Assembly: GCF_902635505.1 (NCBI RefSeq) | Contig: NC_045429.1 | Location: 463,033,359-463,097,358 of the forward strand | Reading direction: 5' to 3' | DNA length: 64,000 nucleotides | Origin: Sarcophilus harrisii | Lineage: Eukaryota > Chordata > Mammalia > Dasyuromorphia > Dasyuridae | Shown: positions 1-14,300 of the stretch, in pieces | Layout: the number at the start of each line of letters is the position of its first letter | Position numbering within the stretch: position 1 is the stretch's first letter | The notes under the pieces: generated by a model | Told to the model about the DNA's origin: nothing | The model's input: the letters and a program-made list of their open reading frames with translations, nothing else | Databases searched by the model: none | Translations under genes and position numbers: made by a program

Positions 1-149
1 TGCCACCTGCCTCTGCTGGGTCTCTCCTTATGTCACCTGAAATGCTCTCAAATGCCGCCTTTTCCAGGAGCCCCTGATCACGGAGGCAGTTGGCGGGCAG
101 TGAAAAAGGAGCTAGACCTCAAGTCAGGATGCCTCAAATGCTTACTGGT

Positions 150-290
150 GATATTTCACCTATCTCCCCCATATGTAGAATGGGGATGATTACAGTCCGC
201 CCCTCCCATGGTCACAGTGAGAATCTAACGAGAGATTTGTAAAGCATTCTGCAAACTTCAGGATGCTTTATACAACAAGACGCTCTCTTT
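150..290 (+). mobile_element. MIR SINE fragment
   Basis: Diverged MIR 3' part: cacctatctcccccatatgt, then agaatggggatgattacagt and taaagcattctgcaaac. Confidence 0.55.
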
Positions 291-384
291 TTGATCAATC
301 TCCCCTCTACAACTTCCTATCTCTTATGAACCAACAGCCATACCCAGCAACACAAGCAGGTGTGTAGCATCAACTCCTCCGGGC

Positions 385-1404
385 AGAGAAGATCCTTAAA
401 AATGCTCATCAGAGCCAATATGATAAAAAGGACAATTCTATTTAAATTAACCCACTTCTTCAGTGCCAGACCAATGAAGCTGCCAAGAAATTAACTGCTT
501 TATAAAGCTAGAAAAAAAATCATAAAATTCAGCTGAAAGAAAAGGTCAAGAATTGAGGGAATCAAGGAAAAAAATGCAAATGAAGATGGCCCAGTTGTAC
601 CAGACCTAGGATAAAACAGAGGTCATCAAAACCACTTGTAAGAGAGTAGTGGCTCAATGGAACAGATTAGGCTCAAGCCAAAATAGTCAACAACGATAAT
701 TATCTAGTGTTTGAAAAACCCAAAGATTCCGGCTTCTGGGATAAGAACTCACTATTTGATAAAAATTGTTGGGAAAACTGGAAGCTAGCATGGCAGAAAC
801 GAGGCACTGACCCATACCTAACACCCTATATTAAGACAAGGTTGAAATGGGTCCATGATTTAGACAAAGGGTGATGGTATAAGCAAATTAGGAGAACAAG
901 GACCAAACTACCTCTCAGATCTCTGGAGAAGGAAGGAATTCGTGGTCAAAAAGGAACTAGCGAACATGACGAAACACAAAATGGATAATTCTGATTATAT
1001 TAAAAAGTTCTTGAACAAACAAAACCAATGAAGCCAAGATTAGGAAACTGGGAAAAATGTTTTACATCCAAGATTTGTGATAGAGGCTTTGTTTCTAAAA
1101 TAAAGAAAACCAACTCAGATTTCTAAGAATACAAGTGACTCTCCAACTGATAAACGGTGAAAGGATGTCGTAGAGGGCTGAAACTATTGGGTCAATGAAC
1201 TGAGGTCGGGACTGCTGTAGTTGTGTAGCATAATAAATGTGGAAATATATATAGAAGTACTGTATATGTTTAACCTGTATAGGATTACTTGCTATCTAGG
1301 GGAGGAGGGAAGGGAGAAAAATTGGGAACACAAGGTTATGTGAAGGTGAATGCTGAAAACTCTTTGTACATATTTTGAAAAATAAGAAGTTATTTTAAAA
1401 AAAG
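385..1404 (+). mobile_element. Marsupial LINE-1, ORF2 3' part plus 3' UTR
   Basis: Typical metatherian L1 text such as cagtgccagaccaatgaagc, gttgggaaaactggaagcta and taacaccctatattaagaca. At about 1165-1215 it passes straight from mid-ORF2 sequence into the 3' UTR, so about 1 kb is missing inside. It ends in tttgaaaaataagaagttat. Not coding. Confidence 0.85.
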
Positions 1405-1797
1405 TACACCCTCTGACAAAGGTGCCTTGTATTCACCAAGGCTCTGCCAGCTGGGATTGGGCTGGGGCAGGCTCAGCCCACGTTGCTGGAGGTTGGGGTC
1501 TGTCTGCAGAGATTCATCTCTAGAGGGGCACAGCAACCTTCCCAGACCACTGAGGAAGGCAAGGTGCCTGCCAGCTGCACTGAGGAAGAGAGCCCTGGTC
1601 TTAAAAGAGCATAACTTGTTTGGACATTGAAAAGGATTGGCTCCCATGACCGGCAGACCAGCAGAGGCCAAGGGTTGTGAGCTAATTATTAGGTATGTGG
1701 GACAAAAGGACCGTCGGACCATTTGCTATGCAGAAGAGGCCCAGAAACAAGGTCTGGGGCCTCTTGGTACCCAAGCAAGCCTCTGGGCCTCAGTCAC
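1405..1797. other. PCNT intron, no feature seen
   Basis: Mixed sequence between the LINE-1 and exon 18. Short open frames here are chance or extensions of exon 18. Confidence 0.6.
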
Positions 1798-2250
1798 CAA
1801 CCTTGCTTGGCTTGTCTGCAGCTCCAAGGCACAGTCCTCCCGAAGACTCCGCATGGCCGCCTCCAACTCTTTGGCCATCTGGGCCTTGGCCGCCTCTAGG
1901 TCCTGAGCTGCCCGCTCTTGCCAGGCAGCCTCCTCTTGGGCCCGGCTCTCCTCCCGCTGCCTCAGGGACTCCTCCAGCCTCATGATGTCGGCTGCCTGCT
2001 GGTCTCGGAGCCGCTCCATCTCCACCACGCGGAGCTCCGCCGCCTCTCTCAGGGCCCGCTGCTCCCGCTCGGCCTTGCCGTTCAGCTCGAGGGCCAGTGC
2101 AGCCAGTCTCTCTTCAGCTCTTCTGCTGAGATCCCCACGCTGGACTTGCCACTCATCTTCTTTGTCCTTGTTCCTTTGGATCAGCTGCTGAATCTCCTCT
2201 CTCAGCTTCTTTATCTCTTTCTGGTGGTCTTCAACGAGACCACAGCTCTT
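1798..2250 (-). CDS. PCNT: PCNT exon 18 (residues 1589-1739)
   Basis: Codes LVEDHQKEIKKLREEIQQLI and RDQQAADIMRLEESLRQREE, matching human LIEDHQKELNNAKQK and LQDQQAAQILDLERS. Two donors are possible: after TTG at 1798 (phase 0) or after AAG at 1802 (phase 2, gttggt, with a better +5 base). The following exon lies outside the window, so the choice is open. Confidence 0.92.
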
Positions 2251-5200
2251 CTGCAACGAGAAGGATCAAACCTGTTAGCAAAGAATTCTGGGCGCCCACA
2301 CTTGTGAGAAATTAAGATTTTTCTCTTCTATTTAATAACTGATAATTGATATTAGGATCAAGCTTTTCCCCTTTTCTTCTTCCTCATCCAGAAATCAGCC
2401 AGTGTAGGAAAGCTCTCAGTCGGGCCAAGATCTAATCAGAGGAAAGAAATTCTAACTCAGGGCTAACGGGTCTACATCTGCTTACTGTAAAGGAAATGCT
2501 CAGGTCGGCCAGAGGAAAGGGCGATCCTTACCATCATCAAGATGGAAATTGATATCTCTTTGACCTAGACTGGAGTGACCAAGTCACATACTTTTATTTT
2601 AAAGGGACTTCCCTTTATTTTTGCCCACACCTGTCATTGTGTTGACCAATCCAACTTGAATCCACCTCTAGGAAACATCTCCTCTTTAAGGGATATATGA
2701 ACTGTGACCTTACCACCATTAGAGGTCTTTGGCCAAATGACAATCCCTCTATGAATAACCTGCTGGCCTTATTAATAAAATGATTAAATGATCCAGAAAC
2801 TACATCTCTTGAACCTTTTTAAGGTCATGTGTTCCAGATTCCCCCTCTGGCCTGGAGCCTGCCAGTCTGCCCCTGGGCCCAGCCATCTCCAGCGCCTCCT
2901 AGTTCTGGGAAGAGTGACCCAGTTAAGAACCTCATCTCCAGAAAGGGAGCATCAATCATTTGTGGCTTCCTGGACCAAACTGGAAGATGCCAGGGAAGTA
3001 GTGGAAAGAGCGTGCCCTTTGCCTAGAGGCCTTTAAGGCTCTTCCCCTTAGCTTGGGGGAAGGCACTGGTAGGGCTGCTCCTCCAACTGGTAAAAGGACA
3101 AAAAATTAGCAAGAGCAAGCACCCCGGTTGCCAGTCAGGGTCCCAAAGGATCTGGACGGCCTAAAGCATGGGCTGACCTGACGGAGATAAAATTTAATAG
3201 GCTTTTGTACAAACGGCAAGTCTTGCCTCGGGTACCAAAAAAATCAACGCCACGAAAAGATGGCAGAAGACAGATTTTCTGAAAAGGAGGCGGGTTGTCA
3301 AGAGAACATTGTGCCCATCAACAAGAATACGTGACGATCAACTCTGACAGACGCGGCTCTTTTCAACCATGAGCCGACTCGGGCCAGTTCCAACAGACCC
3401 GTGATGGGCGGAGCCCCCTGCAGGCAGAAAGGGGACTAAGCATGGAGCACCTTTTGTTCTTGTTTGTGGGCATGTTGTTTTCTCATTTTTTCCCTTTTTG
3501 ATGGGCTTTCCCTTCTGCAGAGTGGTAATTGCGGGAATACATACAGAGAAGTGCCCATGTGTGACCTGTATTGGATTATTTGCTGTCCAGGGAAAATCTG
3601 GAAGCCAAGGTTTTGCAAAGATGGTTGGTACAAACTATCTCTGCATTTATCTTGACAAATAAAAAGCTAGCAGTATTTTGAAAGAAGAGGAGCAGGCGTT
3701 CTTGCAGGAATGCAAGCTCAGTCTGGAAGGGGAGGAGGTAGCCAAAAAGCTGGTACCATCTAGGCAGGACTGGACCCCACAGAAGGCAGGCCTCCCCTCA
3801 CCCCCCCGGGCCAGCACCAAGACCCACTTTCTCCGCCTCCTCCTTCAGAGCAACCTCCCGCTGCAGCTTCTCCTGCAGGTCCTCATTTTCTTTCTGAGCA
3901 AGGCCGACTTCTTCGGTGAGCTGCGAAACCCGCCCCTCCTGGGACTGCAGCTGGGCCACTCTGGCCTTGTGATCGTCTTCTAAGGCCAGCGAGAGCCTCT
4001 GCGCCACCTCGGCTTCCACCTGGCGGGCAGTGTCCTGCGCGCACTGCAGTCTCACCTTGATCATCTCTGTGGGAAACCAAGGACAGGAGGTGGTGGCTGG
4101 GCCGTGCAGGGACCTGAGCGGTGTCCAGAGGGACCCGCCTTGCAGAGGCGCCCAGGACATTGTGCCAGCTCAGGGGGACCCCAAGTGGGGCTGTGGGACC
4201 ACAATCCCCTGCACCCACTCCCTCATGGACCCTCTGGGGAGTCCCCTTTCCCTCCTCCAGGAAGCCCTCCCCAATGGCCTCCGTCATTTCTTCCCTCTAA
4301 CCAAACTCATCCTGGCCAATACTACTGAGGGTGCATGTCATCCCTCAGCCCCCACCCTAGGGACATGTCAGCTCGCTGAGGTCAAGGACCTCATAGGAAA
4401 GCTTTCTCTGCCCAACTAACACAAGGCCCGACGTGCAGCGGGCTCGGTGCCAACGTGGACTGGACTGAACTCAATCAGAACAGACCGGACCGGACTGGGC
4501 CGCACTGGGCCAGGACCAATCAGGCAATGGGACCGGGTGGGCCAGCCTGGACCGGACCATACCGAACTGAGCCCAGGGGGGCCTCGATACCACTGGAGGA
4601 GTTTTCCAAGAGAGCCAAGACTCTCCCACCGTGGGGGTGTTTTGTGCTTCGGGGCAGCTCCGGCCCAGGAGCCACAGCCCCGGCACCCTCTTCTCCTTTG
4701 GGGCACCCGTGCTTCACTTCCACTCCCGCTTCTCTAAAAGCCTGGCCGAAGGTCAGTGCCAGCAGCGACCGACTCCTGCGGCCCAACTAATGACAACTCT
4801 TTTTTTCTCACCAGCAGGTGAGAGGGTTACTGGAGCCAGGGGTCCAGAGTCAGGGGCACAGGGGGAGGGGTCAGAGGCAGTGGCCCAGGGGCAGGGGGCA
4901 GAGGTAGGGGTCAGAGTCAGGGGCCCAGAGGCAGGGACCCAGGGATACCTTTCCTGTGCTCTTCCGTGAGGCGGGTGCGTAGCTCTTCAAGGTCGAGGTC
5001 GTGCTGGCGCTTCTCCCTCTGCATCTCCGCCATGGACTGCTGCTTGTGACGAACCTCCAGAGACGCCTTTAGCGCATCCAGTTCCTCCTTGTGCTTCTCT
5101 TCGAGCTGGAGCCTCAAATGGGCAATGCCCTCCTGGCAGGGACAAGGGCATGAGAGCCTAGGGCAAACCTTCCCTGGGCCCCGTCCCCCTTGCCCGCCCT

Positions 5201-8200
5201 GCACCAATGCATGGAGACGAGGAGCTCTGGGGGCAAGGCTGTCTACCCAGGGCCCATGTGGGGGCCAAGGACCCCTCAGGGCTTCCCGATCCCCCAACAG
5301 GGCCGGCAACCACTTGCTTCGATCTCATCCCTCCCGACTCCAGGGCACAGCCAGGATGCTTGCCGTGTGCCCACAGGAGCTGGCACAATTTCCCTTTAGC
5401 GCAGAGGGCCTAGGCCCAGCCTCGAACTCCGGATAGAGCGGAGCCCCAACCCAAATTCCCAGTGCTCCGAGTGTCGGGGCCTCCCTCCCTCCCCCCCCTC
5501 CTGCTGCCCCTACCCCCCAGATCTCTCCTCCAAGCCCAGCAGAGTCTGGCTGCCTGAGCCCCGCACCCAGCCGATTTCAGCCTTGGCCCAGCAGCTCCTG
5601 CCAGAGCCTTCGGCATCCACACGCCCTGAGGCTTAGGCCACCACGGGCCGCTCCTCGAGGGCAGGCAGGTGCCCAGGACTGCTCGGAGAGCCAGCAGGGG
5701 AGGTCAGGGGCACTTGGGGGGAGGGCTCCTTCATCCGATTCATGCAAGAAATCGATAATAATAATGAGAAACGGGCAGCACCTAGAGAGCACAAGTCTGG
5801 GAGACGGCGGGTGCTACTGCCCCACTCTACAGAGGAACAAACGGGCAGATCGTGGCAAGTGACCGGCCCAGGGTCACAGCCAGTAAAAGTCTAAGACTGG
5901 GTTTGAGCCCGTCCTCTGACACCAACTCCCCCCAAGTACTGCTTACTAAGCCTCCGTCACAGTCCCAAAGGACTCCTGGGTTTGCGTGGGGGGGCTCAGC
6001 GCTGTCGTTTTGTCCTTCGGCTTTTCTGTTGGCATTTTCTGCCATGCCCGCCTGTGCACACCTTCCATGACATGGCTCCCCTCAGGGAAAGGGGAGGGAT
6101 CCCTAGAACCCCCTACTCCAGACCCGGAAAGGCAACGCCTAAAGTTGTTTCCATGGAATTGGGGGAACGTGTTAGAAAAAGAGGGAGGTCTCTCCCTGGC
6201 GGCCACACTGGGTGGGGGTACAGACAGCAGTGAAACAGGCCGCCCCCCTCCACCCTGCTGCTGGACGTGAGGAGGACCTGGGAAAGTCCCTGTCCCTGCT
6301 GACCGGACGCCCCTTCACCCCACAGGGCCCCGGCCAGGGCCAGCCATGTTAACCACAAGATTGTGACCCCCCTCCCAACGTCAAAGCCTTGCCCCTCCCC
6401 TCCCCCGCGAGCCCGGCCCCTGGGGCCCCAAGCAGCCGGCCTCTGCCACGGCCAGAGCACCAGGGGAGCAGCATCTCCTTCCCCATGAGGGAGAAGAAGG
6501 CCCTGAGCGGAGTTCCCAGGAGCCCATGGCTCCCAAGCCCCAAGGCCCCTCCCCTCAGTCCCCTGGGGCCATGTGCCCAGTCAGAGGCCACTTCCAGGCC
6601 CAGGCTCACCTTGTGCTGCTCCAGCTGAAGCATCAGCTGCTCCAAGTGGGCTTTTCTTTCCACCTCAGCTGTGTCTTCCATAAACTCGACGGACCAACTG
6701 CCACAAAGAAGAGAGGGCTGAAGCACCCGGGCCAGGACGTGGCTCAGGGGCCAGCCCCGGGGAAGAAGGGAAGGCAAAGGCAGCATCTGATCTGCGCGGC
6801 TGGAGCCCCTTCCCCCGGGAGGCCGGGCCGCCTCCTTTACCTGACGTCAGCAGAGTCGAGGAAGGAGTCCTCCCTGACCTCCTGCAGCCGTTGGTGCAGC
6901 AGGTGGAGGTCTTCGCGGTAGCTGTCTTCAGCGTCCCGCAGCTTCTGCTCGAAGTAAAGGCGCAGCTGCTCCAGCTCGCGCTCGTGCTCGCTGCGCCTCT
7001 GCTGCTGCCGCCGCTCGAAGTCATGCTTGAGGTGCTCAAGCTGCTCCACGTGGGACGCTCGGGCCAGAAGCTGCTCCCTGAGCTCTGCAACACCAAATGC
7101 CTCCCATCAGCAGGAGCGAGAAGCGCGGGCCCAGCGGCACCCCCGACACAGGGCCACGTGTGCATCAGGATGAGGAGGAGAAGGCAACAGGAGGCCGGCA
7201 CCGCCAAGCCCAAGAGTGCCAAGGCCGGCCTGTGGCCGGCTCCCCGACTTCCCTCCACGGCTGCAATCTCAGGACAAGGGCACCGGCCCACAGCTGGTGG
7301 ATGCTGGGAAACAGGCCAAGGCCCGCTCCTGCTGCTTCCCAACTCAGCCTGGACCTTCCCATATCCCTCTTTTCTCTGGGGTCCCCCCCCACAGGCCACC
7401 CTACTGCTTCTCGGGCTCTCCCACTCCATTCTCATCCAGGTCACATCTGTTAACCTCAAGGCTCTGTCCTGGGCCCCCTTCTCTCTTCTCCCTATACAAC
7501 TTCTCTCAATGATGCTGTCAGCTCAAGGGCATGGAGGGTGGGGGTGGAGGGGAGTGCTAGACCTAGAGACAGTGCTGAGTTCCAATCCGGCCTCAGACAC
7601 TTCCCAGCTGGGTGACTAGACAAGTCATTTCCCTCGGTCTGCCTTAGTTTCCTCACGTGAAAAACCTTCCTTCCCCAAGCTCCCTGCCAACCTCTAGCCT
7701 GGAGGCCCGGGCAGCGAGCAGAGAGCCGGGCTGAAGGCCACTCTTCCTGACTGTATGACCCTGGACCCTTAACACACCTATTCTACAAGCTACAGAGGAA
7801 GAGGTGACCTGCATTGATAGAGGGCATTTCCTCGCCTGGAAATCCTCCCCGACCATCCCACCATTCCCCAGAAGGCAGGGATGGTTGGCCCCGCCACGGT
7901 GGCCGGCCCAGGGAGGCCGCAGCTGCAACTGCTCCCGGACCCACCATTCAGCTCCTGCCGATTTGCTCGCGTGGAGTCCAGCTGAGACCAGAGCTGCTGG
8001 ATCTCCTCTCGGGACTGCGCCTGCAGCTCTTCGTAGGAGGCCTGGAGCGTGTCCAGCTGCGGAGAAGGAAAGCATTCGACACGTTGTCGGCACCTCCGAC
8101 TCCAGGACATGGGCGAGTGGCCCAGAGGGCTGGGTGGTTCGGGCGTGAGGGTACAACGGGGGGGACGAGAGCCCGGCAGGCAAGACCCAGGCCCTCTCTG

Positions 8201-8287
8201 CTCAGGAGCCTCCTCAACTAATAAAACAGGGGCCGCACTAGGGTCCTCAGGGGGGAGAAAAGGTGGTGCTGGGGCCCGGGGTGCACA

Positions 8288-8326
<39 letters not shown>

Positions 8327-11300
8327 CCACACACACACACACTCACACTCACACTCACACACATCAGCTGCTATCATGACAAATAGTGACACCGAGTGTC
8401 AGAAACAGGGGAGGCAGCCAGTGTGGACATCCCACGAGAGCCTCAGGATCAACACTGAAGGACGCGAGCCAGTCCCTGGCCTAAGAAGGGCCCGAACCCC
8501 AACCTGAGGAAACGGGACAGGGGAGTTGCTGCTCCCACACCAGAAGGCAGCTTTCCCCAGCAAAACAAAGGCCCCCCACAGGCTGTGCTCCAAAGAGGCT
8601 CCAGGGTCTCTCCCCGCTGGGGAGGCCGGACTGAAAGCCCCGTACAGGCGCCTACCTCCTGCTGCTTCTCTCGGACTTTCAGATCCATGTCTTCTAAATA
8701 CTGGTCGCGCTGAAGCTGGAGCTCCTGGCGAAGGTCCTGCATGGCCGCCTGGTGCTGGGCCTGGAGGCTGCTGAGAGCAGCTGCAGGAGAAGAGGCCAAG
8801 GGGAAGGTCGTTCCTCAAGCCCAGCCCCACAGGGATTGACCCCAGCCGGCCGCCTGAACCCACCGCCCCACTGGGCCCGGACAAGAGAGCCTGCCCAGGG
8901 GAGCCACGGCCCCTCCTCCAGGAGCGGAGACAGGAAAGCAGCTCCCTCCCTCCCATCCAGGGAAGAAATGACACTGAAATGGCATTTACATTCTCACCAG
9001 GATGAGAGCTAGTGTTTTAAAAGATAAAAAGGAAAGGGACTTTAAGCTTAGAATCACACTTTTGATTTCATTTTCAGAGGGAAAGGAGGCACTGGATCCG
9101 CCCAAGGACCCAGGGGGGCGGCTGTCATTACTCTCCCCATTGCGGGGGAGGAAATGGAGGCAGCTAGAGGCTGAAGGCCTCGTCCAGGGTCCAGCAGCCA
9201 GGGCAGGAGCGCAGGCCTTTGTGGCTGGGCTCTCTCCACCGGGGCAGCCCCTGCAGACATGAGTCCTAAAGGGTTCAGGCCCAGGGGACCGGACCACAAT
9301 GCTTTGTCCCCTGTGGAGCCCTACCTTCTGCCTGGGCCTTGTCATGGGCCATCTTCTCCAGCTCCGCCTTCTGCTCGGCCAACTGGGCCCTCAGGGCCTC
9401 GCGCACGCTCTCCATCTCTGCCTGGTGCTTCTGGGCCAGCTCCTCCTCGAGCCTTCTTAAGCATGAGCCCTTCTCTGAGTCCCAGTCTCCCTTGAGCGCC
9501 TGGGAAAACATCAAGCACAGAGCACGGGCCCTCTGGAGGACTAGGCAGCAGGCAGGCCCGGGGAAAGTGGGGGACTCACAGATACCTCCCAGGCTGGTGA
9601 AGGGCTTGACCCATCTCACCCCACCATCCCCACACGAGGGCGGCTCAAGCCTGCGGCAATTCCCATTTAACAGAGAGGGAAAGAAATGCGTCCGAGTCTG
9701 CTGCGCCTGCGTGTGTGCAGGGGAGCCCAAGGCAGGTTTTGGGGTCCCAGTGCTGTACCCCCTCCCCGACAAACACAAGGGCAGCTGGGGCTACCTCCAG
9801 CGTCTGGCTGTGAGCCTCCACTTCTAGTTCCAGTTTCTTCTCCAAGGCGGCTGAAATAGAGAGAAGCCACTCTGAGCACAACGCGGCCCCACACAGCAGA
9901 CTCTGTGTCCTGCCCTCAGCCTTTGGGGGGGAAAGAAAGGGGGCTGCCGGGAGGGCCTGGCATACAGAGGAAGGGATTTGGACGCGGGAGCGTCTCCAAA
10001 TACGCGGACAGGGGACAGGGGCTGGTCCTGCTGGTTCCACGGGGCAGGATGAGGGCTCCGAGTGGGAAATTCCGGCCAGATGCTAAAACCAAGGGACGGG
10101 CAACACTGAGAGCACCAGCATGAGGCCATGGCAGTCTCTCCACATCGGAGGAAGAAGCCCCCAACTATGACTTAGCCATTCTTGGGCAGCTTCAGCCTGG
10201 GTAGAAAGACGGAGAACAAAGGGAGGCTCCAAAGGAGATCCCAGCCATCTCCCTCGCTCTGCACGAGAAGGCAGATGGAAGGCCACAACATGGCCGGCTC
10301 CTCAAGGAGTCAGGCCCAGAGGAAGCCGGGAAGGCGCCAGGAGGGTCCTCCTGGGATACGGAGCCCAGGCTCCTGGGCTTCGAGATCTAGCCAGAGCCTC
10401 TCCCTTTTAGAAGGGAACAGCAAATGGATGGTAAACTCCAGACTACCCACAGTGTATGCACCCCAGTCCTGGGAGTCCCCAGGAAGGAAGCCTCCCACGA
10501 ACGCTGGCAAGCACTGGGCCAGGGCAGGGCAGGGAGCCGACCGGGCCCCCGGGGGGGAAAAAAGAAGAGCAGCGGGGGGTTCCCTGGGTCCTCCGGGGCA
10601 GGGACGGGAACCTGTACCTAGCTCCTGCTGGTGCTCCAAGGCCATGTCCTCCTTTTCCTTGCGGTGCTGCTCCTTGATATGCTCCAGCTCGAACTGCTGG
10701 CGGCTCTGGACTAGGGCCACCTCCTGTGCTCGCTTGTCGTTGAGCATCTCCCGGAGCTCCACCAGGGCCGTCTCCTTCTCCTTGCACAGGTTCGCCTGGG
10801 TCAGCTCGAGCTGGGCCGTGTGCATGTTGCTCAGGCTCAGGCGCAGAGCCTCCAGCTCCAGGCTGTGCAGGGTCTACAAGCAGCAGAAAAGAGGCATTGG
10901 CCAACACAGACCCCACCAGTGCCGGATGGTCCCGCGTGTGCCTGCAGCGGGGGATCCCAGGGGAGCCAAGAGCCAGGCCCCCCTGTGGGCCACCTCTTTG
11001 CAGCTCTCCCACTTCTTAGCAGCAGCCTCACTAATAGGCTGCTTTGTGACCTGCGGCCTCCTCTTTCTGGACACCTTCCCGGGCTCCCCTTCCATTCCAC
11101 CTTCCAACATCCTCCCGGCCAGCCCTCCTCACGAGGGAACAACTCCCTCCCCCCGACAGGAGCCTCGCTCAAGGCCAGCAGGCCCTTCCTCAGCTTGGGC
11201 CAAATGACTGAGTGAGCAGCACTCCCCAGAGCACCTGCCTGATTCCCCCAGGAACCTTGGCCAGGGGATGTGACCAGGCCCCTTGTGGCCCCTGTTCTGA

Positions 11301-14300
11301 AGCAGCCTCCTTAGCAGACCTCTCCAGGCTTAGGGCGCTTCTCTCTCTCTCTCTCCTGCTCCCCCCACCCCCTTCAGGAGCCTCCTCTTCCTCAGGCCTC
11401 CACACCGGCTAGTTCTGGGCCTCGCTGTCCCACGGCCTGAGGGTGTCATGAGGGACAAGTTCCCGCTGTGTTTAAGGCTCTGGATGAAACTCTCTGAGGA
11501 AAGTGGCTGCTCTCCAGGATGCTGCCGGAGAAGGCTCGAGAGCAGCTCAGACAGTAGGGTCAGAGCAGCCCGTTTGTCCAGAATTTAAGGCGCGCCCCTC
11601 ACTGAAACGCCAGAGGCCAAGACCGAGGCTGAAATGCTCTGGCTGCTAGTGAGGATGCAGGAGAGGCTGAAGGCCAAGGAAGAAGGGGAGAGCAGAGGAA
11701 GAGCTGGAGAGAAAGACCTTGGGCAAGAAGCAGGGAGCCCGGCCATTGCAAAGGGGAGGATGTGGCAGAGGGGAAGGCCGGCTTGTCCAGAGCATGGGGC
11801 CCTTGACTGAGCAGGGAGACCAGAAACATCCTGGGTGCCAGGCTGAGCACCAGAGACCAGAAACCAGCGTGCACACCCCAGGCACGCACACCCCCGATAT
11901 TCTCACACACACACCCTGGAGGGGGTCGGCTCAGCCGGCCAGGGCCACGTCCTGAAGGAAGCCAGGAACCCCACGGGGTAAAAGGGATCAGACCAGAAGA
12001 CTGAGCTACCCCCAAGGTTTTTGTTCTACTCACTGCCTGTGGGCAGAAGAATCACAAAGACACCCATAAGAGCTCCCTAAGAGGGGGAGGGCCGAGCTCT
12101 GCAAGGTGGAGTTTCGAAGGAACGCTCGAGGCAGACGTGTCATGTGAAGGGCCCAGAGGAGTCTTGTTCAGGGATAGGCCCTCAAAGAAGGCCTGCAGGT
12201 AAGGGAACCTCCAGAGCCCCTGGCTAAGGGGGCAGTGCCCTGCCCAGGACCCCCGGTCTGGGCTGAGCCCAAGCCTACCTGTGCCTGGAGCTGGGCTTGC
12301 TGCATCTCTGTCTCATGGAAGGCTTCCAGGTGCTGCTGAAGCTCCTTCATCGCTTGCTGGTGCTTGCTCTGAAGTCCCTCCCGGAGCTGCTTCAGCTCCT
12401 CTTGATGCTTAGAGACCAGCTCCGCAATCTCCCGATCACGTTCTCGTTCGTGAATCTCAAGAGAGAAAAGCGATCATTGTGAATGCCCGGTTTCAGCAAA
12501 GAAGGAACAGAGGCCGTCACCTCCCACAAGCAAAGACATTTTCCACAAGTCCAGAGCCTGGCCCTGAGGGGCAGCCAAAGCTTTAATAACAAATCCAATA
12601 TGTGTGGTCCGCTGGGGACGCCGCCTCTGAAACCAGACAAAGACAATTCGAAAAAAGGGAAGCTACAAACTCCACAAAGTCCACAAGCAAGCACGCTAAT
12701 GTGCTTAAAGAACACCTAGAATCTGGCCGTGACCAAGAAAAAAAGGATCAAATCACATTTTTTAAAGAAAGGCCTGTGTCCAAGTATGGAAGCAGAGAGT
12801 TCATCCTTGGACAGCTCTGGGCATGACACCAGTCACTGTGGGCTCACAGATCGGGGCTGGCCACGAGCTGTGCCATGCTCCAGGCCGGCCCCTCTCCTGC
12901 GACTTCAAAAGCACCTGATTTCTGAAAAGCTTGGGACGGAAAGCGGGGTAAATGGAAAAGGCTCAACACAGGAGAGAGAAATCCAAATGTCAGTATCAAC
13001 CCCAATTCTGAAGGAAAAATTTCCAGCCTCCAAAGTCAAGTCAGCCAGGGCCCAAGCTGAGCACAATCAGTGGACATCAGACCGAGCAATCCTCTTCTGA
13101 CAACAAGAATCATCACAGAAGCTTCACTGGCTGCGCAACAATAAAGCCGCACATCCAGAAGCAGAAAATAACCGTGGGGAAAGTCAACCCTGCGGGATGG
13201 GTAAGGCCACACATCCCAAGCCAATTACTGTCTTTTCTGCTGGGAAGAATCGAGGGCTCAACCTCGCTGCGATCTGTCCAAGTCCAGACTGACCACCACC
13301 GAAACAATTCCCCCCTCCCATCTGATCGGCCGTGAAAATCCCACTGGAGATCAAAAAAGCACCCAGCGAATGGCAACGTTACTGGACCCCAGAAAAAGTC
13401 CGCCCCTTATCTGGCATCCATGGGGATGTCCTTTTTCTCCAAGCCCTTGGGGCATGTGCCTCCTAAATACAATCTCTGGCTCATTTGCTCGCTATAAACA
13501 GTCCCTCTACCTCACCGCTCCATGACAAGTCATGACTAGCCCCATCTTCCCTCACCTCTCCCCACAATGACCACTCCCATCTCATTCACCACAGCCAGTT
13601 TTCAGGAGGAGCATGAGGCTTGTTTTAACTGGGGTTCCTTATTAGCGACCACGCGGCACGTAATGCTTTGCAATTCTTTTTGAGAACTACTTTCCTAGCC
13701 TTTTTGCATAACAACTCATCTGCTGAGGAGCGACTTTTGGATATACAAACACACGCACAAATGCACCCATGCACAAACACACACATTTGCTGGCTAGAGA
13801 GATATAGATACAGATAGATACACATACAGATAGAGATATCTTGGATACCCAATATATGCTGGATACCAAAGGCCTTAGACAAATGTGACCCAAAGAGTCT
13901 TTTTCCATCATCTGCCTCCTTCCCTATCCCAGATTCACTAATTCGATTTGGGCAGAAACTCTTCATTTCATTCCCCAAAATGGAAGCTTTGCTTTATCGT
14001 GATTGCCACTCTGTCTTATGAGAAACTGGAACCAAAGTAGATGCCCGTTGTTTGGGGAACGGCTAAACACCCCAGAACCTTACTATAAGCGGGATATTGC
14101 TGTGCTCTGAGAAAGGGTGACTCTGACAAGGCAAAGAAGCACAGAGAGACTGGGGGAAGTCTGGAAGACAGCAGCAAGCGAGCAGAGGGATGGCAGGATA
14201 ACCAGAAGGACAACAGGCATACGACAAGGAGAATAAAACGGAAACAGTCAGAAGTGAATGTTTAAAACTACAAAGAACAGGTGGGCTGAGCAGTAGGGCT

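Noticed and set aside
6665-7619. Frames of 242-264 residues across PCNT exon 14
   Set aside because: Wrong frame or strand relative to the exon whose protein matches pericentrin.
10182-11207. A 341-residue plus-strand frame
   Set aside because: It runs antisense over PCNT exon 9 and its introns; the Ser/Arg-rich text is a shadow of the coiled-coil codons.
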